Origin: Alphaproteobacteria bacterium | GTDB taxonomy: Bacteria > Pseudomonadota > Alphaproteobacteria > JAJUGE01 | NCBI GenBank assembly: GCA_029268305.1 | Contig: JAJUGE010000036.1 | Span: 1 to 32,435, forward strand | DNA length: 32,435 bases | Reading direction: 5' to 3' | Shown: one piece after another, positions 8,051-16,584 of the stretch | Layout of the letters: each line of letters starts with the position of its first letter | Position numbering within the stretch: the first letter of the stretch is position 1 | Made by a program: the position numbers and the translations under genes | Notes under the pieces: model-generated | What the model was told of the DNA's origin: nothing | Databases searched by the model: none | What the model saw: only the letters and a program-made list of their open reading frames with translations

Positions 8051-9492
8051 GAGGCGGTGCCCGGCCGCGGATCGATCGGCAACTGCCCGGCGAGGCCGCT
8101 CGCCTCCTCGAACAGGGCGGCCGCCTGAAGCAGCGAGGCCTCGTCGCGCATCGGCGCCACGATCTGCAGCCCGACCGGCCGCCCGTCGGCCGTGAAGCCG
8201 CAGGGGATGCTGGCCGCCGGGCAAGAGGTGAGCGAGATGACGCAGGCGGCGCTCATCCAGTCGACATAGTTGTCGAAGCGCCGGCCGTCGATCTCCTCGA
8301 CCCAGCGCTTCTTCACGTCGAACGGGGGAACCGACGCGGCGGGGCAGAGCAGCAGGTCGTACTCGGCGAAGAAGTCGACCATGCGCTGGTAGATCGCCGA
8401 GCGCGTGCGCTGCGCCGCGCCGAACTCGGCCGCGGTCATCTTCAGCCCTCGTTCGGCGTTCCAGACGATCTCGGGCTTGAACTTGTCGCGGTGCTGCTCG
8501 ATCAGCGGCCAGCGCGAGGCGACGAACGAGAACGCGCGGATGACGTGATAGGCGTCCATCGCGCCGGTGAAATCGGGCGAAGCCTCCTCGACCTCGGCGC
8601 CGAAGTCGGCGAAGCGCTTCGCCGCGCGCGCGCAGATCTCCCGCACCTCGGGCTCGACCGCCACGGCGCCGCCGAAGTCGGCCGTGAAGCCGACCCGCTT
8701 CGGCGGCTTCGGCGAAGCCACCAGCTCCGAGTAGGAGGAAGCAGGCGCCGGCGTCGAGAGCGGATCGGCGAGCACCTGCCCCGCCATCGCATCCAGGAAC
8801 AGGGCGAGGTCGCCGACATTGCGCGCCATCGGACCGTTGACCGACATGTCGTAGAAGGCGTAGGCGCCGGGGCCGTGCGGCACTCTCCCCGGACTCGGCC
8901 GCAGCCCGACGACGGAGCAGAAGCTGGCCGGCGTGCGCAGGCTGCCGCCATGGTCGGAGCCATGGGCGAGCCAGACCTCGCCGGTCGCGAGCGACACCGC
9001 GGCACCGCCCGACGAGCCGCCGCAGGTGAGCGCCGTGTTCCACGGGTTGAGCGTCTCGCCGAACACTTCGTTGAAGGTGTTGCCGCCGGCGCCGAACTCC
9101 GGCGTGTTCGACTTGGCCAGGACGACACCGCCGTTCGCCTCCAGCCGCTCGACGACGACGTCCGATTTCTGGGGAACGTGATCGGCGAAGATCGGCGAGC
9201 CGTGGGTGGTCCGCACGCCGGCCACCTCGTTCAGGTCCTTGATCGCGATCGGCAGCCCGGCCAGCCAGCCGCGTGCACCGCCCTGGAGCACTGCCCTGTT
9301 CTGCATCAACCGACGCGCATGATCGCGCGCCCGCTCGACACAGAGGGTCGGCAACGCGTGGACCGTCGGCTCCACCTCCTCGATCCGGGCGACCGCGGCA
9401 TCGATCAGCTCCAGCGGCGTAACCTCGCCCTTGCTCAGACGGTGGACGGCCTCGCGCGCCGTCAGCCTGATAAGTTCCGCGCTGGCCGCCAT
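8047..9492 (-). CDS. Amidase signature family protein, first of a tandem pair
   Basis: A 481-residue amidase, exactly the same length as its downstream neighbour. Catalytic residues are K85 (PIAIKDL), S160 (TCGGSSGGAAVSLATG) and S184 (GSDHGGSLRTPAS). The ATG at 9492 is chosen because GGAGAGGA lies just upstream and because MAASAELIRLTAREAV aligns with the start of the neighbour; an ATG at 9555 would add 21 low-complexity residues. The gene is transcribed away from the ABC cassette, so 9493-9788 should hold two divergent promoters. Differences from its paralog in the substrate-facing C-terminal third suggest the pair handle different amides, but this is inference. Confidence 0.9.
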   Translation of the reverse strand: MAASAELIRLTAREAVHRLSKGEVTPLELIDAAVARIEEVEPTVHALPTLCVERARDHARRLMQNRAVLQGGARGWLAGLPIAIKDLNEVAGVRTTHGSPIFADHVPQKSDVVVERLEANGGVVLAKSNTPEFGAGGNTFNEVFGETLNPWNTALTCGGSSGGAAVSLATGEVWLAHGSDHGGSLRTPASFCSVVGLRPSPGRVPHGPGAYAFYDMSVNGPMARNVGDLALFLDAMAGQVLADPLSTPAPASSYSELVASPKPPKRVGFTADFGGAVAVEPEVREICARAAKRFADFGAEVEEASPDFTGAMDAYHVIRAFSFVASRWPLIEQHRDKFKPEIVWNAERGLKMTAAEFGAAQRTRSAIYQRMVDFFAEYDLLLCPAASVPPFDVKKRWVEEIDGRRFDNYVDWMSAACVISLTSCPAASIPCGFTADGRPVGLQIVAPMRDEASLLQAAALFEEASGLAGQLPIDPRPGTAS

Positions 9493-9788
9493 TGCCGTGT
9501 CCTCTCCTTGCGAAACCCGGTCCGGAACTGAACCAGCGCCGGCCGCTCCGGTCAACGCGCAAGGATGAGCAGGGTAGCTGCTGCTGAAGAAAAGTTAATG
9601 GAACAGGCGAGTTGCGCGCTGTCGACGCCGTCCTGTAAATAGGCCGGCCGCCCCCGGTGAGGCTGCCGGGTGGCAAAGTACTCTGCGTGCACGAGACAAG
9701 CGCGGAACGGACCGGGCTCTCGGCGGGGGCATCCCAGGGCAGGGCTCTTCCCAAAAACGCGCCAACTGCGGAGGGAGCAGCGGATTCG
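9493..9788. other. Divergent intergenic region between amidase and ABC operons
   Basis: About 296 bases without a gene. It must contain promoters for the leftward amidases and the rightward ABC operon. The best rightward candidate I can see is TTGCGC (9612-9617), a 17-base spacer and GTAAAT (9635-9640), a weak match. TCCTTGCG at 9505-9512 and CGCAAGGA at 9558-9565 are inverted copies, but the first overlaps the SD of the amidase and may be chance. A rightward open frame extends from 9657 into the ABC gene but looks non-coding. Confidence 0.4.
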
Positions 9789-10793
9789 ATGGTCGAAATG
9801 ATTGCGACCCGAGACCTGGTCAAGCGATTCGGGCCGATCGAGGCCGTGCGCGGGGTCTCGCTGTCGGTCAAGCGGGGCGAGGTGCTCGGCTTCCTCGGCC
9901 CCAACGGTGCCGGCAAGTCGACGACCATGAAGATGATCACCGGCTTTCTTCGGCCGACGAGCGGCTCGGCGAGCATCTGCGGCTTCGACGTGCTCGACCA
10001 ACCGATCGAGGCCAAGCGGCGCCTCGGCTACCTCCCCGAAGGCGCCCCGCTCTACCCGGACATGACGGCACACGCCTTCCTTCGCTTCGTCGCATCTGCG
10101 CGAGGCCTCAGCGGCGCGGAGAAAGAGAAGCGGATCGAAGCCGCCGTCGAGCGCACGCACCTCGAAGACGTGCTCCGACAGCCGATCGAAACCCTCTCGA
10201 AGGGCTTCAAGCGCCGGGTCGGGCTGGCGCAGGCGTTGCTGCACGATCCGGAGGTGCTGATCCTCGACGAACCGACCGACGGCCTCGACCCGAACCAGAA
10301 GTTCGAGGTCAGGAGCCTCATCAACCAGATGGCGCCCGACAAGGCGATCGTGATCTCGACTCACATTCTGGAAGAGGTCGACGCCGTCTGCACCCGCGCG
10401 GTGATCATCGCGGGGGGCCGCGTCGTGGCGGACGGCACGCCGGGCGAACTCGCGGCCCGCTCACGCTACCACAACGCGGTTTCCCTCGTCGTGCCGCCGG
10501 ATCTGGCGGATTCCGTCGTCGGCGCGCTGGCGGGCCTGACGGCGGTGGCTTCGGTCGACAAGACCCCCCGGCCGGACGGGACGGTGAAGCTGACGGCGTT
10601 CCCGAAAGACGGCGCCAACATCTACGGTCGCATAAATCAGCTCGTCGAGGCCCACAGTTGGCCGGTCGGCGAACTCCGCGGCGAGACCGGTTATCTCGAC
10701 GATGTGTTCCGCTCCATCACTACGGGCGAGCAACGCCCACCGGGCACGACTGCAGCGGGCGCTCCCTCGGACCGGGAGGCGGCTCATGCGTAA
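9789..10793 (+). CDS. ABC transporter ATP-binding protein, GldA-like
   Basis: A 334-residue ATPase. Walker A is GPNGAGKST (37-45); the Q-loop position reads GYLPEGAPLY, with the LPE form usual in GldA-type ATPases; the signature is LSKGFKRRVGLAQAL; Walker B is EVLILDEP (155-162) followed by THILEEV for the H-loop. A C-terminal regulatory extension follows. The ATG at 9789 is preceded by GGAGGGAG. The gene overlaps the permease gene by eight bases. With the next three genes it forms the four-gene GldA-GldF-GldG-DUF4340 arrangement found widely in non-gliding Proteobacteria. Cargo is unknown; the Gld name comes from Bacteroidetes gliding motility and does not imply gliding here. Confidence 0.9.
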   Translation: MVEMIATRDLVKRFGPIEAVRGVSLSVKRGEVLGFLGPNGAGKSTTMKMITGFLRPTSGSASICGFDVLDQPIEAKRRLGYLPEGAPLYPDMTAHAFLRFVASARGLSGAEKEKRIEAAVERTHLEDVLRQPIETLSKGFKRRVGLAQALLHDPEVLILDEPTDGLDPNQKFEVRSLINQMAPDKAIVISTHILEEVDAVCTRAVIIAGGRVVADGTPGELAARSRYHNAVSLVVPPDLADSVVGALAGLTAVASVDKTPRPDGTVKLTAFPKDGANIYGRINQLVEAHSWPVGELRGETGYLDDVFRSITTGEQRPPGTTAAGAPSDREAAHA

Positions 10794-11520
10794 CGTCGGC
10801 ACGGTAATGATGCGCGAGCTTGGGGGCTATTTCGCCACACCCGTCGCCTATGTCTTCATCGTCATTTTCCTGGCGCTCGCCAGCGCTCTCACCTTCTATC
10901 TCGGCTACTTCTTCGAGCGGGGGCAGGCCGACCTGCAGCCGTTCTTCATGTTCCATCCCTGGCTCTACCTCTTCCTGATTCCCGCGATCTCGATGCGGCT
11001 CTGGTCGGAGGAGCGGAAGTCCGGCACGATCGAGCTGTTCCTGACCCTGCCGATCACCTTGCCGGCCGCCGTGATCGGCAAGTTTCTCGCCGCCTGGGTC
11101 TTCGCCGGCATCGCGCTCGCCCTGACCTTCCCGCTCTGGATCACGGTCAACTATCTCGGCGAGCCGGATAACGGGGTGATCCTGGCGAGCTATATCGGCA
11201 GCTTCCTGATGGCCGGCGGCTATCTCGCGATCGGCTCGTGTCTATCCGCGCTGACCAAGAATCAGGTCATCGCCTTCGTGCTGACGGTCGCTGTCTGCTT
11301 CCTGTTCACGGTGAGCGGGTCGGAGGTCGTCGTTTCGTTCTTCGGAGATCTCGCATCGCGGACGGTGGTCGAGATCATCGCCGCCTTCAGCTTCCTCACC
11401 CACTTCAACCAGATCATCAAAGGCGTGATCGACGCGCGTGATATCGTCTTTTACTTGGCGGTGATCGCCGTCTGGCTGTTCGCGACTGTCGTCGTCGTCG
11501 ATCTCAAGAAGGCGGACTGA
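10786..11520 (+). CDS. ABC transporter permease, GldF-like
   Basis: A 244-residue ABC-2 type membrane protein with about six hydrophobic segments. It starts at an ATG eight bases inside the end of the ATPase gene and has GGGAGG just upstream. Diagnostic parts are RELGGYFATPVAYVFIVIFL at the first segment, the cytoplasmic FLIPAISMRLWSEERKSGTI, then ELFLTLPI and the HFNQIIKGVIDARDIVFY region near the end. These are the hallmarks of the GldF/NosY-like permease subfamily. It should form the channel with the preceding ATPase and act with the large substrate-binding-like protein encoded six bases downstream. Confidence 0.9.
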   Translation: MRNVGTVMMRELGGYFATPVAYVFIVIFLALASALTFYLGYFFERGQADLQPFFMFHPWLYLFLIPAISMRLWSEERKSGTIELFLTLPITLPAAVIGKFLAAWVFAGIALALTFPLWITVNYLGEPDNGVILASYIGSFLMAGGYLAIGSCLSALTKNQVIAFVLTVAVCFLFTVSGSEVVVSFFGDLASRTVVEIIAAFSFLTHFNQIIKGVIDARDIVFYLAVIAVWLFATVVVVDLKKAD

Positions 11521-11526
11521 GGTGGT

Positions 11527-13500
11527 ATGATGGCAGGCAGCACCATAGGTCAGCGCAACGCACTCTCCGCGGCCGCCCTGGTGGTCGCCGCGGTTCTCTT
11601 TGTCGGCGTGATCGTGCTCTCCAGCACGTTGCTGCGGTCCGCGCAGGTGGACCTGACGGAAGAGAAGCTCTTCACGCTCTCGGAAGGATCGGAGCGGATC
11701 GCGCAGAGCATCGACGAGCCGATCACCCTCCGCTTCTATTTCTCGGACACGCTGGCCCGCGAGATTCCGGCGATCGGCATCTACGCGCAGAGAGTGCGGG
11801 ATCTGCTCGAGGAGTTCGTTCGCGCCTCCGACGGCAAAATCCGGCTCGAGATCTACGATCCCGAGCCCTTCTCGCCGGCCGAGGACCGTGCGGTCGCGTT
11901 CGGGCTTCAGGGCGTTCCGGTCGATCAGAGCGGCGAGCTGGTCTATTTCGGCCTAGCCGGCACCAACAGTACCGACGATACCGAGACGATCGCCTTCTTC
12001 GACCAGTCGCGGGAACGGTTCCTCGAGTACGACATCGCTCGCGTCGTCCATAACCTCGCAAATCCGGAAAAGCGCAAGGTAGGTCTGATCACGTCGCTGC
12101 CGCTGTCGGGCTCCCCCTATCGCGGCCAACCGGGTGCGCCGGACGATTCCTGGATCGCTTACTCGCAACTCGAGGAGTTCTTCGAGATCGAGCCGATTCG
12201 CGCGAGCAGCGGCGAGATCCCCGAAGACATCGACGTTCTTCTCCTCGTCCACCCGAAGGACCTCACGGACGAGACGCTGTTCGCCATCGACCAGTTCGTG
12301 CTTCGGGGCGGGCGGCTGATCGCCTTCATCGATCCGCATTCGGAGGCGGATGCCGCCAGAGCCAATCCCGCCCAACCGGGCGCGGACACCGGTTCGAACC
12401 TGGAGAAGTTGCTCGCCGCCTGGGGCGTCGAGATGCCGGCAGACAAGATCGCCGGCGACCTCCGTGCCGCGCGGCGCGTCCAGGTGCCGAGCGAAAGCGA
12501 GTCCCGGGTCGCTGCCATCGATTACCCGCTGTGGATGGCTCTCACGGGTAACAACTTCGACCGCAACGACCAGATCACCAGCACCCTCAATCAGCTCAAC
12601 CTCGCCTCGCCCGGCTTTCTCCGGAAGACGGAAGGCTCCGCCATCGAGATGACCCCGCTTCTGTTCACGAGCGCCGAGGGAGGCGGCACGGTGGATGCCT
12701 CGCGCGTTAAGGGGCGCGCGGCGGATCCAGTCGCCGTGGTGCGGGGCTTCGAGACCACCGGCGAGCCACTCACGCTCGCGGCCCGCCTCCATGGGCAGGT
12801 CAAGACGGCATTCCCCGAAGGGCCTCCACGGCCCGAGGATGAAGAGGAAGATTCGGAGGAATCGGCCGACAGCGCGTCGGAAAACGCGTCGGCGTCGGAA
12901 GAGGGAAGTGAGTCCCAGCACCTCCTGGAGTCGGAGAATCCGATCGACGTGGTGGTGGTTGCCGACGTCGATCTGCTCGCCGACGCCATGTGGGTACGGG
13001 TGCAGGACTTCTTCGGCCAGCGCATCGCCGTACCCATGGCACAAAACGGAAGCTTCTTCGTGAACGCCGTCGACAACCTCTCCGGCAGCAGCGAGCTCAT
13101 AGGACTGCGCGGACGTGGCGTCGCGCAGCGGCCGTTCACGACCATCCAGGAGATCCAGCGTGAGGCGGAGCGCGGCTTCCGGGCCAAGGAACAGGAGCTG
13201 CTGGCCAAGCTTCAGGAAACGGAGAACCGGCTGAAGGATCTCCAGAAACAGGAGGAAGGCCAGGGCACGACGGTCCTGACGCCGGAGCAGAAGGAGGCGA
13301 TCGAGAGCTTCCGCGACGAAGCGGTGCGAATTCGCCAGGAGCTTCGCGAAGTGCAGCATGCGCTGCGGCGCGACGTGGAGAACCTCACCAGCTGGATCAA
13401 GGCTGCCAACATCGGCCTCATTCCGGTCCTGGTGGCGATCGTTGCGGTCGTGCTCGCTGCAGTCCGCCGCAGCCAGCGCAAGCGCCCACGGCTGAGCTGA
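11527..13500 (+). CDS. GldG-like ABC auxiliary protein
   Basis: A 657-residue membrane-anchored protein. An N-terminal membrane segment at about 13-35 is followed by the family-typical VDLTEEKLFTLSEGS and then an extracytoplasmic region with DVLLLVHPKDLTDET and GGRLIAFIDPHSE, the GldG/ABC auxiliary domain. Residues about 436-464 form a strongly acidic Asp/Glu/Ser linker. Residues 541-618 (EIQREAERGFRAKEQELLAK and on) are predicted coiled coil by their heptad pattern, and a second membrane segment lies at about 628-648, before a basic tail. Both ends anchored with a large loop between is usual for the family. GAGGTGG precedes the start. It probably captures or regulates whatever the ABC pair moves. 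Confidence 0.88.
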   Translation: MMAGSTIGQRNALSAAALVVAAVLFVGVIVLSSTLLRSAQVDLTEEKLFTLSEGSERIAQSIDEPITLRFYFSDTLAREIPAIGIYAQRVRDLLEEFVRASDGKIRLEIYDPEPFSPAEDRAVAFGLQGVPVDQSGELVYFGLAGTNSTDDTETIAFFDQSRERFLEYDIARVVHNLANPEKRKVGLITSLPLSGSPYRGQPGAPDDSWIAYSQLEEFFEIEPIRASSGEIPEDIDVLLLVHPKDLTDETLFAIDQFVLRGGRLIAFIDPHSEADAARANPAQPGADTGSNLEKLLAAWGVEMPADKIAGDLRAARRVQVPSESESRVAAIDYPLWMALTGNNFDRNDQITSTLNQLNLASPGFLRKTEGSAIEMTPLLFTSAEGGGTVDASRVKGRAADPVAVVRGFETTGEPLTLAARLHGQVKTAFPEGPPRPEDEEEDSEESADSASENASASEEGSESQHLLESENPIDVVVVADVDLLADAMWVRVQDFFGQRIAVPMAQNGSFFVNAVDNLSGSSELIGLRGRGVAQRPFTTIQEIQREAERGFRAKEQELLAKLQETENRLKDLQKQEEGQGTTVLTPEQKEAIESFRDEAVRIRQELREVQHALRRDVENLTSWIKAANIGLIPVLVAIVAVVLAAVRRSQRKRPRLS

Positions 13501-13549
13501 ACTTCGGGTTCAATTCAGGTCAACGAATGCAGCGCCGAGACCAAAGCCC

Positions 13550-14749
13550 ATGCGCCTGAAATCCTTCATCGTCCTGGCCGCAGTCACGATTCTCGTCGCC
13601 GGCGGCGCCTTCTACACCTGGAACCTGCGGGAGTCGTCCACGCGAGGCACCGTCACGAGCGAGCCCCTCTTCCCGGGACTCACGGACCGGATCAACGATA
13701 TCGATCGCCTGACGATCCGAACTTCGGCGGATGGCACCATCACGCTGGTGCGGGAGGGTGACGACTGGGGAATGGCGGAGCGGCATGGCTATCCGGCCGC
13801 TTTCGAGAAGATCCGGAACACGTTGATCGAAATCGCCGCCTTGAACACGATAGAGCCTCGCACGAGCAAGCCCGAGCTCTACGAGAAGCTGCAGGTGGAG
13901 GACGTGGAGAGCGAACTGTCCAGCTCGATCCGCGTCACCGCCGCGGCCGGGGACGAAATCGTCGCGGACCTGATCGTCGGCAGAACCCGCCCCACTCAGG
14001 AAGGCGGCGGCGTGTTCGTGCGCAAGGCCGGTGAGGAGCAGAGCTGGCTGGCGGAGGGAAGCATCCAGCCCCAGCGCAAGTTCGTGCAGTGGCTCGACCG
14101 CAACATCGTCAACGCCGACCAGCGACGCATACGCAGGGTCGAGATGACCCGACCCGATGGCCAGGGGGTCGTGATCAGCAAACAGCACCCGGCCGACGAA
14201 GCGTATACCCTCGAAACTCCTGTGCCCGAAGGCCGAAAGGTGAAGCCGGATTCGGAGCTGCGCGCGCTCGCCAGCATCACCGATTTCCTCATTCTCGAGG
14301 ACGTGCGTCCCCAAGATGAGGTCGATTTTGCATCCAGCCCGATTATCGACCGCTTTCTGACCTTCGACGGGCTCGAACTCGTGATGGAGGTCGTCGAGCA
14401 GGACGACAGGAGTTGGGTCCGCGTCACAGCCGGCCCGACCGAAAGGTTCGAGGACCTCGATGCGTTCGTCGAGGAATACAAGGGGCAGGACTCCCGCGAG
14501 GGTCGTATCGCGGATCAGATGAAGACGCCGGAGGAGATCGAAAAGGAGATCGCAGCCATCAACGATCGAGTGGATGGCTGGGCCTACCGCGTCACCGACT
14601 ACAAGACCGGGAAGCTCAAGACGACCATCGAGGACATCACCGAGAACCTCGAAGCGGCGGCCAGCGAAGGCGAAGCACCGGCCGCTCCGGCCGAGGAAGC
14701 AGCACCCGAAGCTCCGGCGGCCGACGCATCAACCTCGAGCGGCGGCTGA
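13550..14749 (+). CDS. DUF4340 domain-containing protein
   Basis: A 399-residue protein with an N-terminal membrane anchor (FIVLAAVTILVAGGAFYTW) and an extracytoplasmic body built of repeats of the DUF4340 type (DINDIDRLTIRTSADGTITL; WGMAERHGYPA; RRIRRVEMTRPDG). It ends in an Ala/Pro/Glu-rich tail of about 35 residues that looks disordered. It is the fourth gene of the GldA-F-G cassette, 49 bases after the GldG-like gene; the SD is weak. DUF4340 proteins nearly always accompany these cassettes and have no assigned biochemical role. Its 3' end is 15 bases from the convergent racemase-like gene. Confidence 0.85.
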   Translation: MRLKSFIVLAAVTILVAGGAFYTWNLRESSTRGTVTSEPLFPGLTDRINDIDRLTIRTSADGTITLVREGDDWGMAERHGYPAAFEKIRNTLIEIAALNTIEPRTSKPELYEKLQVEDVESELSSSIRVTAAAGDEIVADLIVGRTRPTQEGGGVFVRKAGEEQSWLAEGSIQPQRKFVQWLDRNIVNADQRRIRRVEMTRPDGQGVVISKQHPADEAYTLETPVPEGRKVKPDSELRALASITDFLILEDVRPQDEVDFASSPIIDRFLTFDGLELVMEVVEQDDRSWVRVTAGPTERFEDLDAFVEEYKGQDSREGRIADQMKTPEEIEKEIAAINDRVDGWAYRVTDYKTGKLKTTIEDITENLEAAASEGEAPAAPAEEAAPEAPAADASTSSGG

Positions 14750-14764
14750 TCGCGCCTGCGCGGC

Positions 14765-15424
14765 TCAGCCGTCCTCCAGCCGCCGCTTCAGCTCGAGAAC
14801 GCCAGCTTCGGGTGCCGTAAGCACGACCTGGCCACTTCGCTTCGCGGCTAGAGCACCGGCCGGCGCCATCGAGAACTGGGCGAGCAGGATGGCGTCGCAC
14901 GCCGGCTGCACAGCGGCAGCGGCCGCTACCAGTTCGTCGTGACGCTCTCGATCGCCGCCGAGCAGCGCCTCCATCGCGTCGGGCACGAAGTGGCCGTCCA
15001 CTTGGGCGTCGATCCCTCTTGCAGCGGCCGCCTGCTCCAAGTCCGCCTGGAGCAGCCCAACCGAATCTGCCGCCGTAGCCAGCACGCGAAAGCGCGTGCC
15101 CTTCGCAAGAGCGGCCTCTACGATCCCGTCATAGGAAGTGAGGACCGGGACCAACAGAGTCGCCCGCGCCTTGCGCACCGCCTCGCCGAAGAAGGATCCG
15201 GTAAACAGGATCCCGTCCACACCCGTGCTCGCGCAATATCGCAGCAACTCGCCCACCCTCCGGTCGATCTCGTCGGGCGGCGCCGATCCGCGGCTTCGGT
15301 CGAGATACAACGAGCCGTCGAACAGATGAGCGAACTCCGCCGCCGGCCAAAGCCGCCGCATCGCATCAGCCACCGGTTCCATCGAATCCTGCAGGGCATG
15401 CACCAACCCTACCCGTTTCGGCAT
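14765..15424 (-). CDS. Asp/Glu racemase superfamily protein with a substituted catalytic Cys position
   Basis: A 219-residue protein of the aspartate/glutamate/hydantoin racemase superfamily: start RVGLVHALQDSM, then DGILFTGSFFGEAV (70-83) and DAILLAQFSMAPAGAL near the end. In relatives I know, the first motif reads ILFTCSxFG, with a catalytic Cys; here residue 76 is Gly. The second motif has Gln in the usual second-Cys position, as in other members of this subgroup. The protein may therefore not be a racemase, or may act by a one-base or decarboxylase-like mechanism. It lies 67 bases downstream of two Ldh2-type dehydrogenase genes on the same strand and may share their substrate. Confidence 0.75.
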   Translation of the reverse strand: MPKRVGLVHALQDSMEPVADAMRRLWPAAEFAHLFDGSLYLDRSRGSAPPDEIDRRVGELLRYCASTGVDGILFTGSFFGEAVRKARATLLVPVLTSYDGIVEAALAKGTRFRVLATAADSVGLLQADLEQAAAARGIDAQVDGHFVPDAMEALLGGDRERHDELVAAAAAVQPACDAILLAQFSMAPAGALAAKRSGQVVLTAPEAGVLELKRRLEDG

Positions 15425-15491
15425 CAGCGTCCCTCCCGCTGGCTCGAGGAGTCATCGCACGGCGGGTAGCGGCGCAAGGTCTCGGCGACGA

Positions 15492-16574
15492 TCATGCAGC
15501 CTCCAGAATAAAAGGAGCGCCGCAGCCTCTCGCCACCTCGCGCACTTCCTCGAATAGCCGATCGGTCATGGGAATGCCGTGCGCCAGGCGCTCCGCCCGC
15601 GCTTCCGCTTCCGGATCGCCGGCGACCAGCACCGGCCGATCCGGGTCAGCCGGCGGCGTCTCGTGCAGATAGTCGATCAGCGCATCAAGATCCGCCTCGA
15701 AGGCGCCGGGCTCACCACGGAAGAAGGCGGGATCGAGTGCGAGGAAGAAGTGTCCGACATTGATGAACCGCCCCGGCTGTTCCGTCTTCAGGTCGCGTCC
15801 ACCGACGAACGAGCCGCTGAGAATGCTCCCCAGAATCTCGACGAGCATCGCCATCCCGTAGCCCTTGTGGCTGCCAAGCTCTCGCGTTCCGCCGACGGGC
15901 GTCAGCCGCTTCGGCTTCGCGTCGAGCGCGGCTGTCGGATTCGTCTCCGGCCGGCCGGCCTCGTTCACGACCCAGCCCACCGGCAGCTCCTTTCCCGCCC
16001 GCTCGGCGATCTTCAGCTTGCCGACCGCCACCGTGCTGGTTGCCATGTCCAGCGAGAAGGGCCGGTTGCGCTTTGCCGGCGCGGCGAAGGCGATCGGGTT
16101 CGTGCTGTACATCGGCTCACGCCCGAAAGTCGGGACCACCGAGCGCTGCGTCGTGCCGGTGACGCAGATTCCGATCAACCCTTCCTCGAGCGCCATCGTC
16201 GAATACACGCCGGCCGCACCGAAATGGTTCGAGTTGCGGACGGAGCCGATCGCCACACCGGTTTCGTGGCACTTGGCGATCGCTTTCCGCATCGCCATCT
16301 CGGCCGGGACGTGCCCGAGCGAATGGTCGGCGTCGATCAGCACCAGCGTCGGCAACTCGCGGACGATCCGGATGTCAGGGGTGACGTTCAGTTTGCCCTC
16401 GCGCCGGTACTGCTCGTAGGTCGGCAACATGCCGATCCCGTGCGAGTCGATTCCGCGGAGGTCCGCTTCGACCATCAGCTCGACGGTCGTCGCGATATGG
16501 GCTTCGGCCATTCCCCAGGTCCGATAGACCTCGGCGATCTGGCGCTTGAGCTGGTCGGCAGGGATCGTGATCAT
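15492..16574 (-). CDS. Ldh family (malate/L-lactate/ureidoglycolate type) oxidoreductase, copy 1
   Basis: A 360-residue NAD(P)-dependent dehydrogenase of the type II malate/L-lactate family, unrelated to classical MDH. Family marks: EADLRGIDSHGIGML with H45, VRNSNHFGAAGVYS with catalytic H117, FSLDMATS with D176, and GTRELGSHKGYGMAM with K237. Family members act on malate, lactate, ureidoglycolate, sulfolactate or 2,3-diketogulonate; the substrate cannot be fixed from these motifs. It begins 10 bases after a second gene of the same family and has GAGGG before its ATG. The two keep their key residues at identical positions, so they are a tandem duplication. Confidence 0.92.
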   Translation of the reverse strand: MITIPADQLKRQIAEVYRTWGMAEAHIATTVELMVEADLRGIDSHGIGMLPTYEQYRREGKLNVTPDIRIVRELPTLVLIDADHSLGHVPAEMAMRKAIAKCHETGVAIGSVRNSNHFGAAGVYSTMALEEGLIGICVTGTTQRSVVPTFGREPMYSTNPIAFAAPAKRNRPFSLDMATSTVAVGKLKIAERAGKELPVGWVVNEAGRPETNPTAALDAKPKRLTPVGGTRELGSHKGYGMAMLVEILGSILSGSFVGGRDLKTEQPGRFINVGHFFLALDPAFFRGEPGAFEADLDALIDYLHETPPADPDRPVLVAGDPEAEARAERLAHGIPMTDRLFEEVREVARGCGAPFILEAA

Positions 16575-16584
16575 CGCATCGCCC

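Noticed and set aside
5720..8128. A long rightward open frame of about 800 codons
   Set aside because: It lies opposite ribF and an amidase, both with clear catalytic motifs. Its product is Arg/Ala/Gly-rich without domains, a usual shadow in GC-rich DNA.
9612..9640. TTGCGC-17-GTAAAT as a firm promoter
   Set aside because: Only about half of the consensus bases match, and such matches are easily found by chance; kept only as a weak candidate in the intergenic entry.
8051..10015. Leftward extension of the second amidase frame far upstream
   Set aside because: This part is opposite or out of frame with the first amidase and the ABC gene and has no protein-like pattern; the GTG at 8050 is the sensible start.
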